Shown one piece after another: positions 35,730 to 49,193 of a stretch of 51,952 nt of DNA. The stretch comes from Gnetum montanum (taxonomy: Eukaryota > Streptophyta > Gnetopsida > Gnetales > Gnetaceae), in NCBI GenBank assembly GCA_015680685.1, contig MNCI01027020.1, positions 180,908 through 232,859 of the forward strand. Direction: 5' to 3'. Made by a program: the position numbers and the translations under genes. Numbering within the stretch: the first letter of the stretch is position 1; every line of letters starts with the position of its first letter. The notes beneath the pieces were generated by a model. That model made no database searches. It was not told where the DNA came from and saw only the letters and a list, made by a program, of their open reading frames with translations.

Positions 35730-35799
35730 TAGTGTGTGTGATAGTAAGGACAAGATTTTTGATAAACCTTATAGGATTTTGGATAGATTAAATATTTTA

Positions 35800-36351
35800 T
35801 TTATGCATTAATTTTTCAATTATTTATTAAATATTTTCTAGTAATTTAGCTATTGAAGTAATTAACCAAGATAAGCCAAATAGATTAAACACATAAGTAT
35901 GACCACTTCGACCATAACATGTATTTGCTTGGTAATCCTAGTAGCATTATTGCTTGGTACACCCAGTAGCATAGTACTGGGTAACCCAATAGTGGATACA
36001 TGGGTTTGGGATGTGTGTGGAAAGTGGGACTGGATGCTTATGTTAGGACTACTTAAATACTAGTTAATTAGTTAAATTAAATTAATTTAGTTAATCCAAT
36101 TATTTTATCTCCCTTTACACCGAAACCATAAAATACAAAATGATAAAAACTAGATGCCTCAACTAGACTTAACCATATCAATATACATCACAAGTGTAAT
36201 TGGGAAGACAACAAACAACCTTAAGGCAAGGTTAACTACCTGAAAGACCACTACACTAAAAAAATACAAAGTCCACTAAATTTGACTACATCACGCATGA
36301 ACACTCTGTGATTCATATGGTTGGATATAGGGGTACCTTGCTACTCATCAC
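35800..36351 (+). repeat. LTR-like sequence, left arm of an inverted pair
   Basis: It aligns with the reverse complement of 51473-51952, for example 'gggaagacaacaaacaac' (about 36202), 'catgaacactctgtgattca' and the shared end 'ctactcatca'. Both arms end in CA at the side facing the D/E nest. It includes the phrases 'cttggtaatcctagtagc' and 'actgggtaacccaatagt'. The outer border is approximate. It could be a solo LTR or an inverted LTR. Confidence 0.6.
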
Positions 36352-36738
36352 AAGCCTACATATCCTTGTGACAAGGATCGCAAAGGAATCAAGACCATGT
36401 AGCTTTATTACTAATGGTTAAGATAGCATGGAACTCATGAGAATTTCTAGACTTCTATGGTCCTCATAAGAATTTTCACACTTCTTTGGTTCCAATTTTA
36501 AAGGAAGATAATCTTTGATTGATCAAAAAAAGCTATATAGGGATTCTCTTCCCCTCAAAAGTAATCCACCTTAGATCTACTTTAACACCATCTAGCTTAT
36601 CATACATTTGCCACTTTTTTCATAAGCATTACTATGAATCCCATTGAGAAGTGATTAACTTTGGCTAGATACCTATGTACATACATAAGAATAGATCAGT
36701 ATGATTCTTTAAATTGAATTTTATGATAAAATTTTGCT
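36352..36738. other. Unassigned stretch left of D pol
   Basis: No gene recognised. It should hold the 3' untranslated part of D; a minus-strand purine-rich TTTTGAGGGGAAGAGAA near 36548 is a possible polypurine tract, but no TG start follows it. Confidence 0.35.
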
Positions 36739-36739
36739 T

Positions 36740-39700
36740 CTTTCTAAGAGCTTACCATTCCTTCCATGTTTCCTCCTCTAAGAATGTATCCTACTAGTAT
36801 ACCAAGAACTGAAACTTTTGATCTAGAATAAACCTTGTGATATATGTGTTGATGATGAAATAAATCCACCATCCTTTATCTATCTTAATATTTGGAAGCC
36901 CTTAGGATCTTAATGTTGCTAGATTATCATCCTTCAAATTCAACTTTTCGAGCATTGAAACATAAAATGAAGGATGGTATTTTACTAGATACGTTGGAAA
37001 GTGCAACTTATAGGAAACTACATTGACAAGAGAAAGGATCATGAAAGATACATCATAGAATATTATGATCTTTTGACTTTCACCCTTCATTAACCTCATC
37101 TACCATGCATAACCCATCTTTAAAAGTATCCATTCTTATAATAAACTATAACAACATTCTCTCACTATTAGCATACTACTTCATATGTTGGAAAAACTTC
37201 TCCAAGTATAGAATAACCACTTAGATATGATCTCCCTAGGATTTCACAAACTCATCTGTAATGGATTTATACTATGATGTGAGATTTCCAATAACTAGGA
37301 AATTATTGATTACCTCTCCAAGACCAACTTTACTAAAGAGAATCCTATGACCAAAGATTTCTAAATGTTGTAGTTGAATTATATCACTAGCAAAAAAGCC
37401 ACCTAATTGGTTTGATTAAACCAAATGAAGTATCTCAAATATTCCTTCAAAATATTTTTCACTTACTTCATTTGATCATCAACCTAGGGATCATACCTTG
37501 AAAACATCTGCAACTTCATATCTAACATCTAAAATAGCTTTAACTAGAAATCCCGTATGAAATAGAAGTCATGATCTAAAACAAGTTTTAATATCAACCC
37601 AAAGTAGAAAACTACATTGCAAAGGAGCAATGATGTCACATTCTCAATTGTGCAAGTACTAGAGCATTGAATAAAAATGTCATACTTCAAGAACTTATCT
37701 ACAACTACAAGAATTCCAAAAAATCCCTACACTATGAGGAGCCTCCTAATAAAATCCACTAAATTGGTTATTCATGAAAGCTCTAGAAACTCCATGGAAG
37801 TTAAAAAATCCCCAAGTTTCTAATTGAAGATCTTATCTTATTAGAAAACCAAAAAGTTTACATAAATTATTCTATGTCAACTCTCATGTTAGACCAATAG
37901 TAGCTCCTCTCCACCAATGTCACTACTTGTTTATGCCCTAGGTGAACTTTCCAAATTGTGATATGATATTTTTCAATGATGTGGGAATGTAAAAAATCCC
38001 AATCAAGATTTCAAATTCAATTATATTTAAATATAAGCAGCTCATCCACTTCATTGAAATTATACTTATTACCTTCTTGAACTAGCTTTAATAACTCTTA
38101 AGTTCACTGATCATGATGTAATTCATCCTTAATATTTTATCAAATTTCATGATCAACCATCACCCAACAACTACTAGGTTATCTCATAATCTCCATCAAG
38201 TATAGTTGAGAACATTTGCTTAAATCATCTATGACCATATTCTTCCTACTTGGTTGATAAACAAATTAAAATTATAAATTCTAAAATAGGTTCAATCATC
38301 AACCTTGTTTTAGCATCAACTTGGATTAATATAGGAGATAACTCATGGACATGTTGTTAGTTTTGACCATCACGGGAACACTTGGAAAATAGTATCTTTA
38401 AGTGTGGAGATAACACATAATGATGAGAATTGCTTTTTCATGTACTAACCATAGCTATACTATCTAATTCAGCTTATTTAATTCAAATTCCACTTCATAA
38501 TTATCTTGTAAAGTTATTTCACCAATTATCTCATCTAAAGAATTAATGTGAACTTTAAATGCTTTCGAGAAGTTAGGAAGATCCAACATGGGCTAATTTA
38601 TGTAGGTCATACTATTTCTATAAAAATATCCTTAGCACCAAACATCCTAATCCCAAGGAAAATATTTCCTTTTCAAATTAGTCGAGGTTATCATCACTCT
38701 TGAGAACCCACAAATAATTTTTTTGTAATAACTGGTCAACCCCAAAAAATTTTGTAGTTCATCCATGCCTTTAGCATAAGCCATGTGTCAGTGGTCTCTA
38801 CTTTCTTTAGATCTAGTTTTACCCTACCTGCACCAATGATGTGACAAAAAAATTTTAATTCTTCCTTTTCACACTTGTACTTCTTCTATTTTATGTTTGA
38901 CTTGTGCTCTTGCAATTTGGAAAACACCAAGTCCAAAATATAAATGTATTCTTCTATAGAATGCTAGCATATAATATTTTCATTAATATATAACACCACA
39001 AACCTATTAATATATAGATGGAATAGCGTATTCATGAGTGTGCAAAATGTAGTAGGATAATTACACAACTTTAATGGTATGACTATCCACTTATATAAGC
39101 CATAATGAATAATGCATTTTATCTTTTCTTCATTCCGTTCTATAATTGGCATCTAATAGTAACCTTGATGAAGGTTGAGTCAAGAGAAGATGTGAGCCCT
39201 TGCTAGTTGATCAAATAGATTCAAAACCAACTATACCATATGCCTATTCTTGATGATGTACGTAGTTAGAAACTTAAAGTGATAACATTGCCTTAACAAA
39301 CCATCTTATTTCTTAACAAATAATACTGGGGTTCCATATTGAGATTTAAAAGGTTGAATGTAATCCTTCTCTACCAAACTCTCTAAATAATTCTTTATCT
39401 TTACCATATTAGGGGTTGTAATTTTGTAGGATCATTATCTAAAAAGTGCAATTTCCGAAAATATCTCAATCTTATAATCAACCATCCATCATTTGGACAA
39501 TTCATTAGGTAACTTTACTAACATGAGCTTCTTATATCTTTTCAACATATTCTTGATCTACATACCCATTTGAATAGAATTATCCCTCTCAAAATAATGA
39601 GAAATGTCTATTGTATTGGATTCCTACCAACCTACTTCATCACCATAGGAGAAAAAATTTGGATCCCATTAAGAGTACTAGTTTCTCTTGCTATAGAGAA

Positions 39701-40324
39701 CTTCATCGTATAGGGTGATTCCTCATCCAAAATTTGGAAAACATCAAGGTATGAGGTAACCATCACTTTTTCTTTTTTATAATTCTTACTCAAGAATGAC
39801 TAGGAAAAAAATTTCTAGAACCAAGAGATCCAATCTTCCACTTCATTGATCTATTTTTACTTCCACATCCTTTACAAACCTAGTACATCTGATTGGATGG
39901 AATTTAGCTAACTTGTAGAATGATAAAGCTAGTTGCACTTACAAACTAAGGTTCTAAGAGATTTTTAGTAAAAAAAAGTTATGAATAGTACCTATGTCAA
40001 CCAAGATGCCTTTCATTTTTAATAGAAGCTACACCAAAACCATCTATACCAAGTGTAATCTGGGCTCTTGCTTTGGTTATCCACCTTAGACCTTCTACAA
40101 AATTATTACTCAGCTATAGGGAATCATTGTAATCACTCCAAGAAACTTCATCTCTTGCACATTCTCATTCATCTTATTCATTTGTATTCAAGCTTGTGAT
40201 TATTACTCAAGAATATTTAACCATCGGTTATCATTTGGACCCCTTCCAACTAGTTATCGATTAGAGTTTTATGAATAGTCTTTAATAATATGGTTCCGTA
40301 AGCAAATGAGACATCATATGCCAT
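36740..40324 (-). pseudogene. Element D pol: PR, RT, RNase H, INT, chromodomain
   Basis: Right to left. Protease block GILVDIGTIHNFF (about 40010-39965), the D-S-G site being VDIG. RT (39430-38964) with EKDYIQPFKSQYGTPVLFVK, NLHQGYY and HYGLYKWIVIPLKLCN; YVDD is replaced by YINE. The RT thumb has KLDLKKVE near 38850. RNase H (38800-38300) is barely legible. The integrase core (37730-37480) has GILVVVDKFLKYDIFI and VLDHDFYF; its C-terminal part (37099-36902) has YKLHFP and HPSFYVSMLEKL. The chromodomain remnant (about 36840-36740) has ILDQKFQFLVY and EEETWKEW. Stops are numerous. D is more decayed than A or B. Confidence 0.85.
40320..40324. repeat. Target site duplication of E, left copy
   Basis: GCCAT here and ACCAT at 50240-50244 flank E: five bases with one transition. 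Confidence 0.65.
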
Positions 40325-41421
40325 TGTATATTTTCAACATAGAAGGATGATTGAATAAGTTCCATCAATTAATATCAAAACTAGACACAAATATATGTGG
40401 CAAAATAACTTGGGTACATTTACAATTAGTGGGTAGAATCCATGTACACCTCTAGATTTCATTTCTTTAAAAAGGTAGTTTCCAAGGCACCATAATCATT
40501 ACAAAGTTTGAAATCCACAAGGGGTGTTTTCACACAGAAAGTAACCCAACCTTGTGGGGGCTAAATAAGCTCAAAATGTGGTTCCAAGGATCCCATAAAC
40601 TATACAATAACTTGAGATCTACATGAGGTGTTTTATTTCAAGAAATACATCCAACCTCTCAAGATCCCAACAAGCTCAAGAAATGCATTCTTGATCAAAG
40701 CACATCAACACCACAAGGCTTACCAAGGGAGAAAAGAAAGATCAAGCAAATAATATACTCAAATTATAAATTGTTTGGTTTAGGCTCTCAATGAATATAG
40801 TATAACTTACAAAAATAGAGAATTGAAGTAGAAAAAATTTTACTAGATGTATAAAATGATGGGAACATTTTTGTGAATAATGATTGTCTTTTTCATAGAG
40901 ATATTGTCTATTTTATAGCCTTTTTCCTTGTCAAATGACTATTGTAGTTCATACATTGGTTAGAAAATGACTAGTTGGGATATCTTAAATGAGCTTGAGA
41001 CATCTTACTGACTTTATGATGCTTGTAGATGGGATGTATCACTTTAATTACAATGTCTCACATTAGACATCTTTGCTAGGACATCTTAGCTTCAATTGAG
41101 ACATCTACTATTTTTCTAGGACATCTCAATTGAGATCTAGGCTTTTTAACAGAGACATCTATTATTCCTATGGGAAATATTAACAATTGCTGAAACACCT
41201 TCTTTTAACTTATAGATGTCATGTATCACCATCATATCTTCTATGTTCTTGCAAGCTTGGTTAATAATTTGTTACTTCATATTGATAACTCAACATGCTC
41301 TTTGTTTTGATCTCATCATTCCCTTGTCAAGCTCTTGTCTTTTCCAAGTCCTATAAGATTTCATAAGAACATTTTCCAACTTCACCATTTTTCATAGTTT
41401 TGACATACCATAAGGTTAACA
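40325..41421 (-). repeat. 3' LTR of E
   Basis: Minus strand TGTTAACCTTATGG to '...AATATACA'. It aligns along its length with 49194-50239 (for example 'acacctctagatttcatttc'). Confidence 0.88.
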
Positions 41422-41438
41422 ATCTCCTCCTTTTTGAT
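41422..41438 (-). other. Polypurine tract of E
   Basis: The minus strand reads CATCAAAAAGGAGGAGAT directly before the LTR start TGTTAACC, typical for copia elements. Confidence 0.8.
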
Positions 41439-41949
41439 GTTTCCCAAAACTTGAGAAAATGAGGTAGCATAACATCATCATAAACTGCATGAGATAGACA
41501 TGTAAAATCACAAACATAAAAATATTCCTATGGCTACAAGGATGGAAAATAAGATGAAAAATAGTTAATAGGCACATATCCATTAGCCATGATATCAAGA
41601 GGCTACAAAAGAAATGGTCACATCAAAAATTATCCAAAGAAACATATAATCCATAAAGCACATAGACATAGTTATCCAAAAAAAATATTTTCAACATAAA
41701 CTGATCTCCTCATAACCTATCTCCAAAAGTATACGATATACCAAGTCTAATAAGAATGTAATAATCAAGCCAAAACAAGATACACATTTAATGGTCTCAA
41801 ATAGAAACATGTACTTCATCCATAAATATATCAAGTCTTAACATTACTAGAGATCGCAACTGATACCATACCCATGACAACAAAACTTTTCTCCTTTTTG
41901 GACATCACCCAAAAGGAGGGGTTAATGTATAGTCCCTAACCATTGAATT

Positions 41950-43600
41950 TTGTATCATCATTAACATCCAAGTATAATTCTAAAAATGTGGGCCTATATG
42001 TCTCCTCATCATCATCACTACTAGAGCTGGAGTTGGACAAATGTTGCTGATCATCATCTTCTAAAGAAGATACTTCAATTGGAGCTCATCTGGGTCAAAG
42101 ATTTATCCAAACTTAAGATGGATCTAGGGTGAGATGGATCTAGAAGATGATGAAGTGCCTTTATGCTAGTATTTCATGAGAGCTACTTGCTTCCATTGAG
42201 CTACAACACCAAAGGTACTCTTCATCACTTGTTTCTTAAAAGATTGTGGTGCATCCTCACTCCTAAAACATTTGAAGACTCTTTTAGAATACTTCTTCTA
42301 GAAAAATGAAATTAATCCAAACTACTTGATGTGAGGAGTGGGCTTCCCTAGACATGTTTTAGTGGTGCTTCTAGATCCTCTAAATATGATTCATTCCCTA
42401 AATCATATGCATATTATGACCTTGCTATTGTAGCAAATCTAACTGGTGATGGTGCATCTTCATCACTATCTATCCAATGAGGAGTTGTAATCTCCTCAAA
42501 CTATTAAACATATAAAGAAGGGGGAAGACCATTTGTGTTTATTTTCTTATAAAGATAATAGAAATTTCTTCCTATATTCTCCATAGTCTTTACAAGGGTT
42601 CAAAAGGCCTTCTTCAATGAATATTTTACCTATAAAATAACTAAGTTGAACTTTCTTAGTTGAGATGAGGACCAAGGTGGAGAAGATGCTTTATTTTTAC
42701 ATGTCTAGGATGATGATGGAGCTATTGATTTGATATGAGTAGTACTCCTATTCCCAAAGTACTAAGAAATACTTCTATTTCCTTTTAGTGAGGAAAAATC
42801 TAAAATAGGAACAACTACCTAATGAACAAGTAAGCTGATGAAGAGAGGATGTATGTAAATCTACTTACAAGTAAACATCCATAGCATATCCCTAGAAATG
42901 ATATGACCCAAGTCTAATGGATGCTTGATTAGTAGACAATATAGTAAAAATTCCTGAGACAATAGCAAATAATTACAAATTCCTCCTTTCACAATTATAA
43001 TGTATAGAACAATGAGGGATAGAATGGAAGCATCTTGTGATATCTACTATCTATACACTTTTCCACTGCTCAAGAAAACTAAGCTACCAAATATGGCATC
43101 ATAGAAATCATCATGAGACATTGGAGTAATTCCATTTCTAAAAATTTCTTCCATAGAATGAATAACAACTCAATGCACATCAAGACTAGAGACTCCAAGT
43201 AGGGAATTCACTACTTGTAGAGAAATTGCAAGAGCAATGCACCTAACTAAAGAACTAAATGCCCCAAGAAAAATATTTGTAATCATAATATTATTGTAAA
43301 AGTCTCTAACCAAAACCTCCAATATGCAAAAATACATAAACATAATGGATGCCCATCAAACTACATCAAAATAAGACATTAGCACTTGCTGATGGCACTA
43401 CTAAAAGCTAAGACTTCATTTACCAATAATGAATACAAAATGGTTTATCTCAAATCCATTTTTTAAGGAAAAATGAGGTTTATATGAGTTGGAATAGCTT
43501 GTAGATGCATCTTTAGTGCCTTTTGACTTATGAGGATGTTACCTTGATGTTCAACCTTCTTGTGTGTCAAGGATTCAAGATAGATGGAGTCGAGATATAG
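41950..43600 (-). pseudogene. Element E second ORF, plant transposon-protein (Transposase_32-like)
   Basis: Right to left, a broken frame includes HPHKSKGTKDASTSYSNSYK, LVRDFYNN near 43310, SLQVVNSLLGVSSLDVH, MEEIFRNGITPMSHDDFYDA, then LIVLYIIIVKGGICNYLLLS and LIKHPLDLGHIISRDMLWMF, and a polar tail. The order 'LVRxFY ... I N x L G ... L ... I ... L' resembles the plant-specific domain called putative plant transposon protein. It lies in sense with E, where integrase-RT would be expected. The first and second blocks lie in the same general frame with few stops, so it decayed less than D. The family match is from memory. Confidence 0.5.
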
Positions 43601-44039
43601 CAAAGGTAAGGCCCTAGTTAGTTGTTCTTGGATGTCTAAGGATTAAAGTAAAATGAGAAAAGGAAATATTGATTGATCAGTTTAAATAGATGACATCTTT
43701 AATAGGGTTAATGAAACATGTGAAATTTCTCAAGGATAAGTGATATGTCTTTCCTTAGATAGGCTATAACATAGTGAGACATCTCAACTTTTATTGAAAC
43801 ACCTGAGGTGAGACATCTTCCAAAACAATGGAATATCCCAACTTCAAGTAGGTTCTTCTTAAGAAATAGAGCATGGATGAGCATAGTGAAATATTTTGGG
43901 ATTTTTCAAGGGATGCTACCAAGGATAATAGTAATAAAGAAAGCCAAACCAAGTTTCATACCTATAAAATAATGTAAGTCAAGTAAATATACTTACCAAT
44001 ACTTAATCATACTTACCCTTCTTGCACTTAGGAGGTGGC
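43601..44039. other. Unassigned stretch in E
   Basis: Nothing recognised on either strand. It belongs to E or to the left end of the inserted segment F. Confidence 0.4.
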
Positions 44040-46109
44040 ATGCTCAACTAGATTTACAATAAGGCTCTCTCCTTAGAGTTCCTCCTTTGTAATCATTGGA
44101 TGTCTCTTACTTCCTTGATAGCTAGTCCTTCCGTATGGACTTCCTTATGGTTAGATGAAAATCATGGGTACTTATTTCTTCTTCTTCCTTCTTTAACTTG
44201 ACTCTCCAAACCTTTTTAACTTGTTGGACACTCTAACTAGGCATATTTTAATAAAACCAAGGAGTCATGTTATAGTGTTTTTGTTGGCACATTTTGGCCA
44301 TTTCATGGAACAGGTGGACTTATTTTCAAATGGTGAGGTACAGAATCCTAATGAACTAAAATGGTTTAAGGAGGATTATGCTCTTTCCCGTGAAGAATTC
44401 TGCAATAGGTAACTGACCATGAAGTTGGAATGGCATATGCTAGATATTATAGCTACATTTACAGGGAATTATTTGTCTTGGTGTCATGAGCAGAAATTCT
44501 AGCACAAATTTTGAATGATTAATTTTTATCATTTTGTGTTCATCGTCATTCATTTCATCCATGATTTTTCTATTTCCCAACTATGATTGCTATGATGCTC
44601 AATTCCCCATGACTGTTTATGATCAGGAAAATATTATAGTGATTTTTGATGTGTCTTATGGTGTGTTATGATGGACTTGGATGCTACAGTTGATTGTGAA
44701 GAATATTTTGCAACGAAATGCAAAGATAATGGTCTTAGAAACTCTATATATTGTTACTACCTACACCACAGTAGTGTGCTAGTTCTTGTGACTAGAGAAT
44801 CTCTGCGGCATGTAAAAGATGTAGGTGATCCTCTTTGCCAAAACCTGGCTACCAACTACAGCGGTAGTCACGCAGTGACCAAGACAAATCCAACAGTAGA
44901 TCCGAAGGAGATTTTCTATGGTTGAAAGAATGAGGGAGTAGTGAAGGACTTCGATGGCATGGTCATGCTGAGGAATTTGACAATGTTTCTTTGACATGGG
45001 GAGAATGAAGTTACTATCATGAAGGCCGTCGTAGGTGGTTCTGGCCCTTTGAGGAGCTGATGAGGAGATCAATCATCCAATGTAGCAGCAATGGTGTAGC
45101 TATGCAGCATCAACAGTGATAGCTTGCCAGGCAGGTTGCAAGGCTGGTATATGGGTTGGCAATGATGATGGTAGAATGTGTGTTAGGGTTATCGTTAAGT
45201 AGAGAGCAAGGCTTAGGCAGTAGCAGTTGATAGTACTGGAATACACGGTTGTTCGTAGAGCCAGCAGTGTACTAGATGGCATAGATCTTATGTTGAAGGA
45301 GGAACGTCATCTATTCCATCGAAGCCTAGATTGTAGGATCTTATTAAAAATTTTGGCATCCTTTTCTATTCGTAGCACAAGCACCTAATACAATGATAGT
45401 TATTTTTGAAAAATCATTTTTCACCATGCCCATAGCCACAATAGATCACAATGGAGAGTCCTAGAAACCAACTCGAGGGTTTCCAATTCTAACAAATAAG
45501 GAAATAGGTTGCTCTCCAGTCATAGTGTAAGCGATACGAAGATCCATATTGTGGCAACTTGTGGACAACATTTGAATAGCGCCTGCGTTTCTCAGGCGCT
45601 ACCCCAAAAGCATCACTTGCATGCCAATTAAGAAGGCGATGTTGATGACAACAACGTGGTGTCATGGGTGGCCACTGAGGAAGAAAAGCACTAGCATCGA
45701 TGAGAAGCACCATGAGTGAGCCATCCATTTCTAATGTGATAACATGGTTGATGCCACCAATGAGGCACCCACCCACAAATAGCAGAGGCATCAGCATTGG
45801 CATTGACTTGGGCTTGGGCGTCACCCTAGGCATTAGCGTCACAGTTACAGAGCTAAGCATGTGCAAGAGGGCCATTGCCATTTCACACCACGTGGGTTTA
45901 CCTTCTAGATGGTATTCATCCACATATATGATTCCTAGCCTCTCCAAAAAAATCTTTATCACATGCATCATGCAGCAGCAACCGCTGCTTCTTAGCATTG
46001 TCACCGTGTTGTTGTCCACCAGGCTCCGTATTCTACTATGCGCCATCACCATCCTCTCGATCACTATCTCCTTAGCCAGAATCTAGTCACCTTCCATAGG
46101 TCAGGGAAT
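44040..46109. other. Unexplained island inserted in E
   Basis: Base composition changes to more GC and some CpG (for example 45540-46050). Small open frames occur on both strands: plus 44221-44412, plus 44668-44925 (starts MMDLDATVDCEEYFATKCKD) followed in frame by VVKDFDGMVMLRNLTMFL, minus 45489-46064 (191 codons) and an overlapping plus frame 45700-46086. None has a motif I know, and overlapping frames on both strands argue for chance. It could be captured host DNA or the body of element F. No function is proposed. Confidence 0.4.
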
Positions 46110-47748
46110 TGTTTAATGTTTTTAATGACCTTATGACCAAGTATGAAAATCACACGTGGTTTGGAATGTGGATTAATTTCATTATTTTATCACTTAATTA
46201 TATAGACAAGACAGTGTAAACATCAAGTTAGGGGCCAATGATATAACTCCCCAATAGATCCTAATAACTCTATAATATATATATATATATATAACAAGTG
46301 AATTTTGTATTTTTATAGTCATAATAACTTCTTATAGAAGTCATAACCTCATATGGTAGTTATAACTAATTTTCTATAATTTTGTAACCACTACAAAGAC
46401 CACTTGTCAACTACAACTTTTTTATCTCCATGGTGACCACTTGGCAATTGAATGGAACACTTGTCAACCGCAGCCTTTTTATCTCTATGGTGGTTATAAC
46501 CACCCAAAAATTTTTTAACTTGCCTAACTACCTATGAGACCCTATAAAAGGGCTTCAAGGCTAGGAAGGGGATATCACACTTTGGGTCTTGGAGGAGGAT
46601 TTGTAAAGAAGACATTGTGAAAGATTTCTTGTAAGATGACTTGCTAAAGAAAACATTTCAGCCTCTTTGTTATAGTCCTGTGAGTTATGTTTATTTTTTA
46701 TTTTGTCTAAATTTTTTAGCTAGTGGTTTAGATAGTATCATGCTTGGCAAATAATTTTGAGATTTTTAGATTGCTCTTATTGTTCTTGTTGCATGATAAA
46801 AAATTTCTATTAACATTTTTCCATAGAAGAGCTTATGTTTGAAAGCCTTAAGAGCATTTTAGTAGTGAGTTTTATTATAGTGCAATGTATAAGAAATGCT
46901 ATTGAGATTGTTTTAAGAGAGCCTCTGCATGTAGTCAAGTCGTTGAACGATTCAATAGTCAAGAGGGTTTAGAAAATATTTGGTATTTTGATAGGACCAT
47001 AATAGCTTCTTTTATCTTTAAAGTGAATCTTCATGGTATTTTCAATTAGAAATTGTCAAGTCTTTTGAATGTTCTATTGAATGCAATTGTTGACATCCAT
47101 TAGCTACCCAAAATAGAGTCTGGTACGTGATAGTTACGCAGTAATTTTTTGGGTAGCATAGTAGGATTGTCTTGAAGAAATTACTTATTTTGACCCTTGT
47201 AAGTTTGAAAAATTCATAGGTATTGAATTTGGGATAGATTTATTGCAAAGTGTTTACTCGTATAATTTTACCTTGTTTAAGCATTTGAGATCTTAACACA
47301 AATCTTCTTTCTTGTTCTCTTCTTTCTATTTCCATTGAATCTTGCTCTGTTTCTAGTTTTCTTGTGGAACTATCTTTTTCTCTGGGGAAAATTAGAAGTA
47401 GATTCGCAAAGTTGTGCTTAAATTTTTTTGCAAAAAATTATTTGTTACAAGTAGGTATTATAAGAACCACATAGACTAGGTAATTGAACAAAATAGGAAC
47501 TCTCAACAACTCACAATACTTTGCAAAGTTGGCTGAGTCTCTTTAAGATAAGTCATTTATAGTTTTACACACAACCCAATCATTTCATTTTTTACAACAG
47601 CATACTGCAACAGCACACACACATACTCACATTAACTACTAAGTCTATTTGGAGGTATCTGGGCCTTGGTGTTGCCAGAAGTCCAGCAAGCACCTAAATC
47701 TTGTTCGAGGACACTCGTTGGCAATCACGTCCCAAATAGTATTCAACA
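46110..47748 (+). repeat. LTR-like segment F with TATA box
   Basis: It begins TGTTTAATG and ends ATTCAACA, short inverted ends as in LTRs. It holds a (TA)n run at about 46275-46292 and TATAAAAG at 46543-46550 in 'ccctataaaagggcttcaag'. Plant LTRs have this layout. There is no partner LTR in the window and no clear target duplication, so it may be a solo LTR or the 3' LTR of the island to its left. Confidence 0.45.
46543..46550 (+). promoter_or_regulatory. TATA box in LTR-like segment F
   Basis: TATAAAAG, a strong plant TATA form, followed by G-rich and purine-rich transcribed-looking sequence. Confidence 0.5.
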
Positions 47749-47839
47749 GTTTCATTTTTAATTGACAACATGATTATTTATACTAATATTTTCCATAGTA
47801 ATCATACTTGGTTATTCTTATTTTGGCAGGATGATCAAA

Positions 47840-49110
47840 CCTTAGTGTATACTTCCATTTGGGGGAAGTACATAAGGATGCCTCATTTTCTAACTAAATT
47901 TCCAATCCACTCTTGTCATTTTGATTTCTTATTTATCCCAACATAATTTCTATGGTCTCTTTTCCCTTTACAAGTATTTCATTTAGAAGCTTTGTATCTA
48001 CAAGTTCTTTGGCAATCTTCTCATGGGAAGATGTAAGTCTGTAATTCTTAACACTTAGGTCTTGGTTTTTCCTTTTAAGATTCTAAGCAAATATAATTTA
48101 GTTGAGAAAGTTCTAATTCTTTATCTTTCAAGACCTTTTTCATCTTAATGCATAGACTCTAAAAGGAGATAATTTCATAAAATAATAAATCATACCTTTC
48201 CTTAAGCATACCTCAAGATTCTTTAGTTTTCACTATGGAATCTTCATAAGGACCATACAAATAAGATGTAACCCTATGGAGGTATCATCAGTTTCCTATT
48301 TGCTGTAATTATCATCCTAACTTGAGTAGAGATTTTTTCCTTTCTTTCCATCCTGAGATGGATCCTTCTTCTACAACCTACCAACACTTGGGCATTCAAA
48401 GGTCACATGGCCTCTATGACCACAAACCAAATATTCTATAGAAGATGCATTAAGATTAGAACTTTTGAAATGTTTACCTTCTTCTTTACCTTTGAGGCTG
48501 ATTTGATTGATGCTCTTTCCTTTCCATGCTAGTAGTCTCTAAACTCTTCTTAACAAGAGAGCTAATTCATCTTCACTATTTACTTCATGCTCACATGACT
48601 CCTTCTCCTTTGATGAGATTTTGAGAGTAATGGATTTTTCTTTGATTACACCTTCACTTATGTGATTCCTCTCATAAGCTATAAGTACACTTTGAATCTC
48701 TTCAAACTTCAAGACTAAGAAATCCCTGATCTCCTTCATGGCTATTATTGTAGGTTTGAATTTAGGTTTCAAGGTTCTTATCATTTTTATAATAACTTAA
48801 CAATAAATGTACCATTATAAGTAGTTTCTAAGACCTCCCAAATATCTTCTACAATTTTCCACCTAATTACTCTATTGAACTCAGATTTACCTATAGCATA
48901 ATAAAGATAATTTCTTGCATTAGTATCAAACATAAACTTATCTTTCTCATCTTGATTCCACTTACTTCTTGGTTTTGTAGCACTTGTACTACTATTGATG
49001 GGTAGTGTATATCCCTATAGGATGGATTCCCAAATTTTGAACTCCATAGATTCAAATAATCCTTATATTTAAGCTTTCTATTATGTGAAGTTGAGCCCAT
49101 AAAACATTAG
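47840..49110 (-). pseudogene. Element E gag (copia type, UBN2)
   Basis: Right to left: start MGSTSHNRKL at 49100, then after a frameshift NYLYYAIGKSEF and VEDIWEVLETTYNGTFIVKL, the UBN2 signature. Next comes FKPTIIAMKEIRDFLVLKFE with an Ala-Tyr-Glu block (48784-48539). About 45-50 residues expected between these parts are missing, so there is an internal deletion near 48790. The zinc knuckle near 48420 reads VCGHRGHVTFECP; its first Cys is Tyr. A coiled region follows (KIAKELVDTKLLNE) and the copia-typical block RNQNDKSGL near 47920. The segment ends where F begins. It would form the particle. Confidence 0.8.
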
Positions 49111-49179
49111 TAGCTTAGTGTATGATGTTCCTTCCATTGTTCACTCCTGAGTTTTTATGCTCAAAATCAAGAGTACCAA

Positions 49180-49191
49180 GCTCCGATATCA
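49180..49191 (-). other. Primer binding site of E (initiator Met tRNA type)
   Basis: The minus strand reads TGATATCGGAGC, two transitions from the usual TGGTATCAGAGC, two bases inside the LTR end. Confidence 0.8.
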
Positions 49192-49193
49192 CT

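Noticed and set aside
45489-46064. 191-codon minus-strand ORF
   Set aside because: Long for this window, but no recognisable motif and a plus-strand frame overlaps it. Kept only as part of an unexplained island.
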